Assembly: GCA_944322005.1 (NCBI GenBank) | Contig: CALUNL010000001.1 | Location: forward strand, 186,001-250,000 | Direction: 5' to 3' | DNA length: 64,000 nt | From: an uncultured Alistipes sp. | GTDB taxonomy: Bacteria; Bacteroidota; Bacteroidia; Bacteroidales; Rikenellaceae | In this document: positions 19,155-27,654 of the stretch, piece after piece | How the letters are laid out: each line of letters starts with the position of its first letter | Numbering within the stretch: position 1 is the stretch's first letter | Notes under the pieces: model-generated | What the model was told of the DNA's origin: nothing | Database searches by the model: none | The model's input: the letters and a program-made list of their open reading frames with translations, nothing else | Made by a program: the position numbers and the translations under genes

Positions 19155-20279
19155 CTATTTTTTGTCGTGTATCTTCCCGAAATATATGTCGAGCAGTTCC
19201 TTAGCAGCGACGAATGAACTCAACTTGGCATCCAGAACCCGCTTCTCGGTATCTTCGATGCGGCTCTCGATGTCCGGGTCGAGATAGAAGCTGCTCTTGA
19301 GTGCCTCGTTTATGCTCTCGTACATCCAGTATTTGTTCTGCTGGTTGCGGTGCTGCTCAAAATAGCCGTTGCGCTGTATGAATTCGAGAAAGTCCTCGAC
19401 TCCTTTCCATACCTCCTCGAGTCCGGTCCCCTTTACGGAGGAGCAGGTGTAAACCTTCGTGCGCCAACCGGAATCTGGCGTCGGAAAGAGCTGCAATGCG
19501 TTCTGGAACTGCGCCTTGGCAAGCTCCGCACGGTGTATGTTCTCGCCCTCGGCCTTGGTGATGAGCACCATGTCGGCCATCTCCATGATACCGCGCTTTA
19601 TGCCCTGGAGCTCGTCGCCGGCTCCCGAAATCTGCAACAGCATGAACATGTCAACCATCGAATGTACGGCCGTCTCGGACTGTCCGACACCTACGGTCTC
19701 GATGAATACGACATCGAAGCCGGCTGCTTCGCACAGTACGATCGTCTCCCTCGTCTTGCGGGCCACACCTCCGAGCGAGCCGGCCGAAGGGGAGGGACGG
19801 ATGAATACCTTCGGGTTGGTTGATATGCTCTCCATTCGGGTCTTGTCTCCGAGAATGGAGCCGCCGCTGCGTTCCGAACTCGGGTCAATCGCCAGCACCG
19901 CAAGCTTGTGGTGGAGCGATGTGACCATGTTGCCGATTGCCTCGATGAATGTCGACTTGCCGGCTCCCGGAACACCGGTTATTCCGATTCGGACCGATTT
20001 GCCGGCATGCGGGAGACAGCGTTCGATGATCTCCTGCGCCTGTGCATAGTTGTCGGGGTTGTTGCTCTCGATGAGGGTTATGGCCTGTGACAATATCGTG
20101 ATGTTGCCGTCGAGTATTCCCTGCACATATTCGTCTGTCGAGAGTACGCGTCTCTTCTTGCGGACGAAATAAGGATTCACCATCGGCTGGTTCTCAACTC
20201 CTTCCGTTACATTGAGTGCACTGTCATGGTGCATGTCGCGGTACTCTTTCTCGTAATGGTCTATTTTTGTGAATGACAT
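19155..20279 (-). CDS. meaB: methylmalonyl-CoA mutase-associated GTPase MeaB
   Basis: G3E GTPase that gates B12 loading and protects methylmalonyl-CoA mutase. The 374 residues include the P-loop GVPGAGKST (102-110), LAIDPSSERSGGSILGDKTRM, the MeaB hallmark RPSPSAGSLGGVA, the switch ETVGVGQSE and the base-specificity ITKAEG. The last is a variant of NKAD that is unusual at the Asn. The mutase genes are outside the window, but the divergent neighbour at 21011 is the epimerase of the same pathway. It sits between the thioredoxin-fold gene (15 bases upstream) and the sirtuin. Confidence 0.95.
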   Translation of the reverse strand: MSFTKIDHYEKEYRDMHHDSALNVTEGVENQPMVNPYFVRKKRRVLSTDEYVQGILDGNITILSQAITLIESNNPDNYAQAQEIIERCLPHAGKSVRIGITGVPGAGKSTFIEAIGNMVTSLHHKLAVLAIDPSSERSGGSILGDKTRMESISTNPKVFIRPSPSAGSLGGVARKTRETIVLCEAAGFDVVFIETVGVGQSETAVHSMVDMFMLLQISGAGDELQGIKRGIMEMADMVLITKAEGENIHRAELAKAQFQNALQLFPTPDSGWRTKVYTCSSVKGTGLEEVWKGVEDFLEFIQRNGYFEQHRNQQNKYWMYESINEALKSSFYLDPDIESRIEDTEKRVLDAKLSSFVAAKELLDIYFGKIHDKK

Positions 20280-20294
20280 GTTATCTGTATTATG

Positions 20295-20771
20295 TTATTG
20301 ATTTTGTTCCATAAGTTCCACCAGTTTCTCGAATGTGAGCTGTCTCGGGTTGCCGAACCATAGCGCCTTGCGGCGGGAGTCTATTATTACGCCGAACGGA
20401 GCGTATTTAACGCCGAACCGGTCGAAAATACTGCCGCTTTCGCAGATTACGCCCGACCTCCCGGAAGCAAAATCCTCGGCCCATCCGCCGAGGCTCTTTT
20501 CCGACTCCTTCGTGACTATTATTATACCGAGACGCCCGGAGCGTTCGGCGAATCCGGATATCTTGCGTATGGAGTTTATGCACGGGACGCTCGACGTGTG
20601 CACGAATCCTATGTAGGTGAATTCGCTTTTGGGAGGGACGTACCCGTGCAGCCACGACTCCGTCTTGATTTTTGGAGTCTTTTCGTACAGACCTATGTTC
20701 TGTGCCCGGACGGAACAGGATGCCGTCCAGAGCAGTATTGCCGCAAACGTTATGACGGAAAGTTTTCTCAT
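20295..20771 (-). CDS. exported thioredoxin-fold protein, single cysteine
   Basis: A 158-residue protein with a signal peptide (MRKLSVITFAAILLWTASC, cleavage near VRAQ). The body looks like a TlpA/redoxin fold: YIGFVHTSSVPCINSIRKI where the CxxC would be, then KYAPFGVIIDS near the cis-proline position. Only one active-site cysteine remains, so a normal dithiol exchange is unlikely. It may be a monothiol or structural homologue. The ATG at 20771 is preferred over 20780 because the signal peptide begins there. It is the first gene of the meaB-sirtuin unit. Confidence 0.75.
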   Translation of the reverse strand: MRKLSVITFAAILLWTASCSVRAQNIGLYEKTPKIKTESWLHGYVPPKSEFTYIGFVHTSSVPCINSIRKISGFAERSGRLGIIIVTKESEKSLGGWAEDFASGRSGVICESGSIFDRFGVKYAPFGVIIDSRRKALWFGNPRQLTFEKLVELMEQNQ

Positions 20772-20907
20772 TGTCGGCACAGTGTTTCCCTGTTGCGAAA
20801 ATACGTCAATTTTACGGGAAAAACAAGAGTTTCACGGGAAATGAAAAAATGCCGTGGCGGCGGTTAAAAATGTTGCCGAATAGTTTTTTATTTACGAATG
20901 AAAAATG

Positions 20908-20915
20908 TATTTTTG
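20908..20915 (+). promoter_or_regulatory. promoter -7 element for the methylmalonyl-CoA decarboxylase operon
   Basis: TATTTTTG fits TAnnTTTG, with a T-rich -33 region (TTTT at 20885-20888, 19-base spacer). The leader would be about 90 bases. No B12-riboswitch core was recognised in it. Confidence 0.6.
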
Positions 20916-21010
20916 CAAAGATTTGTTCGAAGGGGGGCAGATTCTGAAAAAACAGGACAAAATATCGCATACAACATAGTAACAAACATATTCAAAAACA
21001 CTAATCAGTC

Positions 21011-21421
21011 ATGAAAGTATCACACATCGAACATCTCGGCATCGCAGTGAAGAGCCTTGACGAAGCAATTCCTTATTGGGAGAATGTATTGGGTCTGAAG
21101 TGCTACAAAATCGAGGAGGTAGCCGACCAGAAGGTACGTACGGCATTCTTTATGCTCGGACAGACCAAAATCGAACTTCTCGAGCCGACATCCGAGGATT
21201 CGACCATCGCAAAATTCATCGAGAACCGCGGTATCGGCATCCATCACATGGCACTTGCCTGCGAGAACATCGAGGAGCAGCTGGCCGATGCGGCAGAGAA
21301 AGGACTCCGTCTCATTGACGCCGTTCCGCGCAAGGGTGCAGACGGCATGACCATTGCGTTCCTTCATCCGAAGTCGACGCAGGGCATTCTTACCGAACTT
21401 TGCGAAAACAAGAACAAATAG
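21011..21421 (+). CDS. mce: methylmalonyl-CoA epimerase
   Basis: Interconverts the R and S forms of methylmalonyl-CoA, linking the mutase to the decarboxylase. The 136-residue protein is a VOC-fold metalloenzyme. The first metal ligand is His8 in IEHLGIAV, then [17 protein letters not shown], the second histidine pair in GIGIHHMAL, and a glutamate in ILTELCE. It leads a five-gene operon with the decarboxylase subunits, 15 bases before the alpha subunit. Confidence 0.95.
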   Translation: MKVSHIEHLGIAVKSLDEAIPYWENVLGLKCYKIEEVADQKVRTAFFMLGQTKIELLEPTSEDSTIAKFIENRGIGIHHMALACENIEEQLADAAEKGLRLIDAVPRKGADGMTIAFLHPKSTQGILTELCENKNK

Positions 21422-21436
21422 AAAACCGGTACAGCC

Positions 21437-22999
21437 ATGAGCGAAATACAGAACAAAATAAACCAACTCATAGAGAATCGTGAAACGGCCCGTATGGGCG
21501 GAGGTCAGAAGGCCATCGACAAGCAGCACGACAAGGGCAAGTATACAGCCCGCGAGCGTATACAGATGCTGCTCGACGAAGGCAGCTTCGAGGAGTTCGA
21601 CATGTTCGTAACCCACCGTTGCTATGACTTCGGAATGGAGAAGAAGCACACCTTCGGCGACGGAGTCGTTACGGGTTACGGAACCATCGGCGGACGTCTG
21701 GTCTATGTCTTCGCACAGGACTTCACCGTTACGGCCGGTTCGCTGTCGCTCGCACTTGCCGACAAGATCTGCAAGGTAATGGATATGGCAATGCGCAACG
21801 GCGCCCCTTGCATCGGTCTGAACGACTCGGGCGGCGCGCGTATACAGGAGGGTGTGAACGCACTCGCCGGATATGCCAACATATTCCAGCGCAATGTCAT
21901 GGCGTCGGGTGTTATCCCGCAGATTTCGGCTATCTTCGGCCCATGCGCCGGAGGCGCCGTTTACTCGCCGGCACTCACCGACTTCATCATAATGAAGAAG
22001 AACACCTCCAACATGTTCCTTACCGGCCCGAAGGTCGTAAAGACCGTAACGGGTGAGGATGTTACGCAGGAGCAGCTCGGCGGAGCTGTCGTACACACCT
22101 CCAAATCGGGTGTTGCACAGTTCGCAGTCGATACGGAGGAGGAGGGTATCGCCCTTATCCGCAAGCTCCTCTCATACATGCCGCAGAACAACATGGAGGA
22201 TGCTCCGCTTGCTATGTGCACCGATAGCATTGCCCGCCTCGAGGATTCGCTCAACGAGATCGTTCCGGACAATCCTAACCAGGCATACGACATGTATGAC
22301 GTTATCCGCGCCATCGTCGATGACGGCGACTTCCTGGAGTCGGCCGCAACCTATGCCAAGAACATAATCACCTGCTTTGCCCGCTTCAACGGACAGAGCG
22401 TCGGTATCATCGCCAACCAGCCGAAGTTCATGGCCGGTGTGCTCGACATCAACGCAAGCCGCAAGGCCGCACGTTTCGTACGTTTCTGCGACGCGTTCAA
22501 CATTCCGCTCGTAACGCTGGTGGATGTTCCGGGATTCCTTCCGGGAACGACGCAGGAGTACGGCGGCGTAATCACCCACGGAGCCAAGCTGCTGTTCGCA
22601 TATTGCGAGGCTACCGTTCCGAAGGTGACCGTCACGCTCCGCAAGGCTTACGGAGGCGCATACATCGTGATGTCGTCCAAGCATATCCGCGGTGACATCA
22701 ACTATGCATGGCCTACGGCTGAGATCGCCGTTATGGGTGCGAGCGGTGCCGTGGAGGTGCTCTATGCCAAGGAGCTCGCAGCGTTCACCGACCCTGCCGA
22801 GAAGGCCAAGTTCATCGAGGAGAAGGAGACCGAGTACAAGAACCTCTTCTCCAACCCTTACAATGCAGCCCGTTACGGCTACATCGACGACGTTATCGAG
22901 CCGCGCAATACGCGTTTCCGCATAATCCGCGCATTGCAGTCGCTCTCGACCAAACGTCTGCAGAACCCGGCCAAGAAACACTCGAATATTCCATTGTAA
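21437..22999 (+). CDS. mmdA: methylmalonyl-CoA decarboxylase alpha subunit (carboxyltransferase)
   Basis: Moves the carboxyl group from methylmalonyl-CoA to biotin on the carrier protein, leaving propionyl-CoA. The 520 residues comprise two crotonase-like carboxyltransferase halves. Motifs are [18 protein letters not shown] in the first half and [18 protein letters not shown] in the second. Propionyl-CoA carboxylase beta subunits are close relatives, but the OadG, biotin carrier and OadB-like genes immediately downstream identify the Na+-pumping decarboxylase. No biotin carboxylase gene is present, which also argues for the decarboxylase. Confidence 0.93.
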   Translation: MSEIQNKINQLIENRETARMGGGQKAIDKQHDKGKYTARERIQMLLDEGSFEEFDMFVTHRCYDFGMEKKHTFGDGVVTGYGTIGGRLVYVFAQDFTVTAGSLSLALADKICKVMDMAMRNGAPCIGLNDSGGARIQEGVNALAGYANIFQRNVMASGVIPQISAIFGPCAGGAVYSPALTDFIIMKKNTSNMFLTGPKVVKTVTGEDVTQEQLGGAVVHTSKSGVAQFAVDTEEEGIALIRKLLSYMPQNNMEDAPLAMCTDSIARLEDSLNEIVPDNPNQAYDMYDVIRAIVDDGDFLESAATYAKNIITCFARFNGQSVGIIANQPKFMAGVLDINASRKAARFVRFCDAFNIPLVTLVDVPGFLPGTTQEYGGVITHGAKLLFAYCEATVPKVTVTLRKAYGGAYIVMSSKHIRGDINYAWPTAEIAVMGASGAVEVLYAKELAAFTDPAEKAKFIEEKETEYKNLFSNPYNAARYGYIDDVIEPRNTRFRIIRALQSLSTKRLQNPAKKHSNIPL

Positions 23000-23011
23000 A
23001 CCGCGCGCATC

Positions 23012-23356
23012 ATGACACTTTTCGTAATAGATTATCCGCTTCCGTGGTCGAACATCCTTCTGATAGCGTTGTTCGGCATCGCGATAGTGTTCGTGGTTCT
23101 TGTGGTTCTGGTCTATATAATGCGTCTGTTCGGATACGTGTTCACTCGCAAGCACAAGGTTACCAACACCAAGGCCCCGCTGGCAATCAGCGAGGAGGAG
23201 GTCGTTGCAATCGTAACCGCATTGAGGCTATACAACAGCGCCTTGCATGACAAGGAGTCCGACATGCTGACCATCAACCGCATAACGCGAATGTATTCGC
23301 CTTGGAACTCGAAAATTCACGGTCTTACACAGATGCCAGAGCATCACAACAAATAA
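23012..23356 (+). CDS. OadG-type small membrane subunit of the decarboxylase
   Basis: A 114-residue protein with one N-terminal membrane helix (about 13-40, NILLIALFGIAIVFVVLVVL) and a cytoplasmic tail containing ISEEEVVAIVTALRLYN. It matches the OadG/MmdD family, which assembles the carboxyltransferase onto the membrane pump. It lies 12 bases after mmdA and 12 before the biotin carrier gene. No metal-binding His pair is obvious at the C-terminus beyond PEHHNK. Confidence 0.85.
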   Translation: MTLFVIDYPLPWSNILLIALFGIAIVFVVLVVLVYIMRLFGYVFTRKHKVTNTKAPLAISEEEVVAIVTALRLYNSALHDKESDMLTINRITRMYSPWNSKIHGLTQMPEHHNK

Positions 23357-23368
23357 GTCAAGTTCACA

Positions 23369-23827
23369 ATGAAAAACTATTCACTGAAAATAAACGGCAA
23401 TCAGTACAATGTCGATATCGACGAAATCAACGAGGCTTCGACCGAGGCCAACGTGGTCGTAAACGGCACGCAGTATAAAGTTGAAATTCTCGGCGGCAAG
23501 GCCCGCAAGGTAAGCAAGCCGCATGTCATCCCGGCACCGGAAGCTACGGGTCTTTCCGTGACTCCGACCACGGCTTCGAACAAGCCGGTGGCAAATCCGG
23601 AGGTCTCCGCTTCGGCATACAAGGTGGTATGTCCTCTTCCGGGAACCATTCTCTCGGTGAACGTAAAGGAAGGCGACAAGATCTCCGCCGGTCAGACCCT
23701 TTTGGTCGTAGAGGCCATGAAGATGGAGAACAACATCGACGCGGAGCGTGGCGGAGTCGTCAAGTCGGTGGCCGTACAGAAGGGCGCTACCGTAATGGAG
23801 GGCGATGTTTTGTTGGTAATAGAGTAG
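23369..23827 (+). CDS. mmdC: biotin carboxyl carrier subunit of the decarboxylase
   Basis: A 152-residue carrier. The N-terminal part (1-50) resembles the small domain of decarboxylase and carboxylase carriers, followed by a Pro/Thr/Ala-rich flexible linker (about 52-80). The C-terminal biotinyl domain (82-152) has the biotin lysine Lys118 in EAMKMEN. It swings carboxybiotin from the alpha subunit to the membrane beta subunit. The next gene starts seven bases later. Confidence 0.93.
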   Translation: MKNYSLKINGNQYNVDIDEINEASTEANVVVNGTQYKVEILGGKARKVSKPHVIPAPEATGLSVTPTTASNKPVANPEVSASAYKVVCPLPGTILSVNVKEGDKISAGQTLLVVEAMKMENNIDAERGGVVKSVAVQKGATVMEGDVLLVIE

Positions 23828-23834
23828 TTGAGAT

Positions 23835-25040
23835 ATGTTGAGTCTGTTTGCAACCGATTTTATCGAGAATAGCCTCATGAAGTTCATCCAGACCTCCGGT
23901 CTGATGGCGATATTCTCGGAAGGAGGGTACAAATATGTCATAATGATATGTATCTCTCTCCTGTTGCTCTACCTTGCCATAAAGCACAAGTTCGAACCGC
24001 TGCTGCTTCTGCCGATAGCATTCGGAATGCTGCTTACGAACCTTCCGGGAGCCAACATGTTCCATGCGGAGCTGTTCGCGGGCGGACATGTTCACTGGGA
24101 CATATTCGTTGGCAAGGCCGGTCTTATCGACTATCTCTATCTGGGAGTAAAACTCGGAATATATCCGTGCCTCATATTCGTGGGAGTCGGAGCCATGACC
24201 GATTTCGGTCCGCTTATCGCCAACCCGAAGAGCTTCCTGCTGGGAGCTGCGGCACAGTTGGGAATATTCCTGACCTTCATCGGAGCAATCGCTCTCGGTT
24301 TCACCCCGGCGGAGGCAGCTAGCATAGGAATCATCGGAGGTGCCGACGGCCCTACGTCCATATTCCTCACCTCGAAGCTTGCTCCTGATTTGCTCGGCCC
24401 TATCGCCATCGCGGCCTATTCGTACATGGCGCTTGTGCCTGTCATACAGCCGCCGATCATGCGTGCGCTCACGACCAAGAAGGAGCGTATGATAAAGATG
24501 TCGCAGCTGCGTCAGGTTTCCAAGACCGAGAAGATCATATTCCCGCTTGTGATTACCATCATCATCTCGCTGCTGCTGCCTGATGCCGCTCCGCTTATCG
24601 GATGCCTCATGCTCGGCAACCTGATGAAGGAGTGCGGTGTTGTGGACCGCCTGAGCAAGACCGTGCAGAACGAACTTATGAATATCGTGGTTATCTTCCT
24701 CGGTATATCGGTCGGCGCTACTGCAACCGCCGCTTCGTTCCTCAACCCTCGTACGCTCGGCATCCTTGCCCTCGGTATCATCGCCTTCGGTTGCGGTACT
24801 GCCGGAGGTGTGCTGCTCGCCAAGTTCATGAACCTGTTCCTCAAGGATGGCAAGAAGATAAATCCGCTCATCGGTTCGGCCGGTGTTTCGGCTGTGCCTA
24901 TGGCTGCACGTGTGTCGCAGACCGTCGGACAGAAGGACAACCCGAGCAACTTCCTGCTCATGCATGCAATGGGTCCTAACGTGGCAGGCGTCGTAGGTTC
25001 TGCCGTGGCTGCGGGTATCCTGCTCTGCATGCTCGGATAA
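23835..25040 (+). CDS. mmdB: Na+-translocating decarboxylase beta subunit
   Basis: An integral membrane pump of 401 residues with about nine to eleven hydrophobic segments. It decarboxylates carboxybiotin and exports Na+. The ion-site motif is [14 protein letters not shown], with Asp171 equal to the essential aspartate of Oad[17 protein letters not shown] and [16 protein letters not shown]-like segments are also typical. It is the last gene of the mce-mmdABCD-type operon, ending at a strong terminator. Energy conservation in propionate formation follows from the family. Confidence 0.95.
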   Translation: MLSLFATDFIENSLMKFIQTSGLMAIFSEGGYKYVIMICISLLLLYLAIKHKFEPLLLLPIAFGMLLTNLPGANMFHAELFAGGHVHWDIFVGKAGLIDYLYLGVKLGIYPCLIFVGVGAMTDFGPLIANPKSFLLGAAAQLGIFLTFIGAIALGFTPAEAASIGIIGGADGPTSIFLTSKLAPDLLGPIAIAAYSYMALVPVIQPPIMRALTTKKERMIKMSQLRQVSKTEKIIFPLVITIIISLLLPDAAPLIGCLMLGNLMKECGVVDRLSKTVQNELMNIVVIFLGISVGATATAASFLNPRTLGILALGIIAFGCGTAGGVLLAKFMNLFLKDGKKINPLIGSAGVSAVPMAARVSQTVGQKDNPSNFLLMHAMGPNVAGVVGSAVAAGILLCMLG

Positions 25041-25087
25041 AACAGACGCATGAACCGGGAATATTCCCGTTAAGGTTGGATTTCAAT

Positions 25088-25118
25088 GGCAGGGATAAAC
25101 TTTATCCCTGCCTTTTTA
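25088..25118 (+). terminator. terminator of the decarboxylase operon
   Basis: GGCAGGGATAAA and TTTATCCCTGCC form a near-continuous stem, with five T residues following. It lies about 47 bases after the stop codon and 11 bases before the malQ ATG. Confidence 0.85.
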
Positions 25119-25128
25119 TGTTTCAGGA

Positions 25129-27585
25129 ATGAAAGTAACGGTTAACGTACATTATCATACCGTATGGGGCCAGAGGCTTCGTCTTTGCCTTGCCGACGGA
25201 GGGTTTCACGACATGAACTGTGCATCGGACGGGATGTGGATGACCACGTTCGATATTCCGTCGCGCAGTAAACATGCGGAGTATATTCTGGAACTGCTCG
25301 AAGACGAGTGTGTTATCCGGCGCGAATGGCGTGGACGCCGGGTGGAACTCGATTCCGATGTGCGGTATGTGAATATATCCGACTGCTGGCGCGATATGCC
25401 CGAATGCCGGGCTCCATACTCTTCGATGTTTACGGATGTCCTGTTTGCCCACGAACCCGTGAGACTGCGCCGTTTGCACTCGGGTGAGGTGCGCATCGAG
25501 GTCGAGGCTCCGACATTGCGCCGTAACGAGAGGCTCGGAATATCAGGGTCTTCGCCGCAGTTCGGGTGTTGGGACGTATCTCATGTCAGGGATATGTCGT
25601 ACCGGGGCGACGGCATGTGGGAGGTCAGGCTTGACGGTAGTGCCGTTGAGGGTGATGTGGAGTACAAGTTCGTGGTTATGGATGCCGACTCCGGGCGTAT
25701 CGTACGCTGGGAGAATGGCGGAAACCGCCGCCTGGCATACTCCGTGCCGCTTAACGGAGGAGCCAGGGTCATTACCGGATTGCGACTGCGTGACGATTTT
25801 TCATGGCATGGCGCGGGCGTTGCCGTGCCGGTATTCTCGCTGCGCTCGGAAAACGGTCTCGGCGTAGGGGAGTTTGCCGACCTGCGGTTGCTCGCAGACT
25901 GGTGCGCGGAGTGCGGTATGGGCGTCATACAGATACTCCCGGTCAACGACACGACAATGACGCGTACATGGCGTGATTCGTATCCGTACAATACGGTGTC
26001 CTCATTTGCCCTGCATCCTCTGTATGTGAGACTGGACGACATAGGCCGTCCGCGCGACGCGAAGCTCCGCCGGGAGATGAAGCGCCTCGGGAAGGAGCTT
26101 AACTCCCTGCCGCAGATCGATTACGAGAGGGTCATGGCGGCCAAGGAGAGATTCCTGCACGAACTGTATTCCGAGTATGGCGGCGAATGTGCCGCAAGCA
26201 GCGAATACCGCGAGTTCTTCGACCGCAATGCATCGTGGCTCAAACCTTATGCGGTGTTCTCGGCATTGAGGGACGAGTTCGGCACGCCGGATTTCTCGAA
26301 ATGGGGCGACTATTCGACCTATGAAGCCGGCAGATGTGACCGATATGCCGAGGAACATGCCGGAGAGGTGGGGTATTACTGTTTCGTGCAGTACCATCTC
26401 GACCGCCAGCTGCGCGAAGCGCACGATTACGCACGCTCGAAGGGTGTGGCCATAAAGGGGGACATTCCGATAGGCGTAAGCCGTACGGGTGTCGATGTGT
26501 GGATGTCTCCGCGCCTGTTCGACACGGGATCGTCGGCCGGTGCCCCGCCGGATGACTTCTCGACGACTGGACAGAACTGGGGATTCCCGATTTACGACTG
26601 GGAGGAGATGTCAAGGGACGGATATGCATGGTGGCGTGCGCGCCTGGCAAAAATGTCGGAGTACTTTGACGCATATAGGATCGACCACATACTCGGTTTC
26701 TTCCGTATATGGGAGGTGCCGTTGGGCGCGGTGAACGCGCTCTTGGGCGAATTCAACCCTTCGTCGCCTTACAGTGAGCAGGATATACTCTCTTACGGGT
26801 TTGCATTCGACCGTAACCGCGATACGGCCGTGGATTACTCCTCGGATGATGTCCTCTGGCTCGAATACCGTCACGGCCGAGGCGGCTTCTACTGCCCGCG
26901 CATAACGCCGTTTGCAACGGAGTGTTTCGCAAGGCTTCCGGAGGAACAGAAACGGGCATTCGAGCGTATACACAACGATTTCTACTACTGTCGCCATAAC
27001 GAAATGTGGCGCAGCGTCGGCCGGCTGCGGCTGTCGGCACTCGTCGGCTCTGCTCCGATGCTGGCCTGCGGCGAGGATCTCGGAATGATTCCGGACTGCG
27101 TCCCGGGGGTGATGCGCGAGGAGCAGATTCTCTCGCTTGAGATCGAGCGCATGCCGAAAGCCATGGGCTGCGAGTTCTCCGATGTATCGGGATACCCTTA
27201 TCTCTCCGTATGCACCACCTCGTCGCATGATACGAGCACGTTGCGCGGATGGTGGCGCGAGAACCGCGACAAGACGGAGAGTTATTTCCGCAATGTTCTG
27301 AAACACGAAGGCGATGCACCGGAGGATGCGACGCCGGAGATATGCGCAGAGATAATCTGCCGCCACCTCTCCTCGCCCTCTATGCTTGCAATCATCCCTT
27401 TGCAGGACTGGCTGGCAGTGGACTCCGCTCTGCGTGCGGCGGATATCGACGGGGAACGCATAAACATTCCTGCCGATGCACAGCACTACTGGCGTTACAG
27501 GATGCACCTCACTCTGGAACAGCTTTTGAAAGAGGAGGGCTTCCGCGGCAGGATATCCGCCATGGTGAAGGGCTCGGGCCGCTGA
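25129..27585 (+). CDS. malQ: 4-alpha-glucanotransferase with starch-binding domains
   Basis: Transfers alpha-1,4-glucan segments during starch or glycogen breakdown. The 818 residues match the long amylomaltase type. Two N-terminal CBM20-like modules (about 1-100 and 120-220; the second has SSPQFGCWD and DVEYKFVVMD) precede a GH77 domain. Catalytic residues are Asp519 in DAYRIDH (nucleophile), Glu649 in CGEDLG (acid/base) and Asp701 in SHDTSTLRGWW. There is no signal peptide, so it acts in the cytoplasm. It starts just after the decarboxylase terminator and ends at a bidirectional terminator, so it is probably expressed alone. Confidence 0.95.
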   Translation: MKVTVNVHYHTVWGQRLRLCLADGGFHDMNCASDGMWMTTFDIPSRSKHAEYILELLEDECVIRREWRGRRVELDSDVRYVNISDCWRDMPECRAPYSSMFTDVLFAHEPVRLRRLHSGEVRIEVEAPTLRRNERLGISGSSPQFGCWDVSHVRDMSYRGDGMWEVRLDGSAVEGDVEYKFVVMDADSGRIVRWENGGNRRLAYSVPLNGGARVITGLRLRDDFSWHGAGVAVPVFSLRSENGLGVGEFADLRLLADWCAECGMGVIQILPVNDTTMTRTWRDSYPYNTVSSFALHPLYVRLDDIGRPRDAKLRREMKRLGKELNSLPQIDYERVMAAKERFLHELYSEYGGECAASSEYREFFDRNASWLKPYAVFSALRDEFGTPDFSKWGDYSTYEAGRCDRYAEEHAGEVGYYCFVQYHLDRQLREAHDYARSKGVAIKGDIPIGVSRTGVDVWMSPRLFDTGSSAGAPPDDFSTTGQNWGFPIYDWEEMSRDGYAWWRARLAKMSEYFDAYRIDHILGFFRIWEVPLGAVNALLGEFNPSSPYSEQDILSYGFAFDRNRDTAVDYSSDDVLWLEYRHGRGGFYCPRITPFATECFARLPEEQKRAFERIHNDFYYCRHNEMWRSVGRLRLSALVGSAPMLACGEDLGMIPDCVPGVMREEQILSLEIERMPKAMGCEFSDVSGYPYLSVCTTSSHDTSTLRGWWRENRDKTESYFRNVLKHEGDAPEDATPEICAEIICRHLSSPSMLAIIPLQDWLAVDSALRAADIDGERINIPADAQHYWRYRMHLTLEQLLKEEGFRGRISAMVKGSGR

Positions 27586-27602
27586 CCACTGCATCGCGGC
27601 AA

Positions 27603-27641
27603 ACATAAAGGCAACCCCATCGGGGTTGCCTTTATGTTTTG
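27603..27641. terminator. bidirectional terminator between malQ and the acyl-CoA ligase gene
   Basis: A perfect 16-base-pair stem: 27603-27618 pairs with 27622-27637 around the three-base loop ATC, then TTTTG. It serves two convergent genes. Confidence 0.85.
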
Positions 27642-27654
27642 TCAGCTGTCCAGT

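Noticed and set aside
20916-21010. Possible cobalamin riboswitch before the epimerase gene
   Set aside because: The 95-base leader is A-rich, too short for a full B12 aptamer, and the B12-box was not seen. A covariance search would settle it.
25043-25075. Second terminator or regulatory hairpin GGGAATATTCCC before the decarboxylase terminator
   Set aside because: The stem is short and has almost no loop, and the real terminator follows at 25088.
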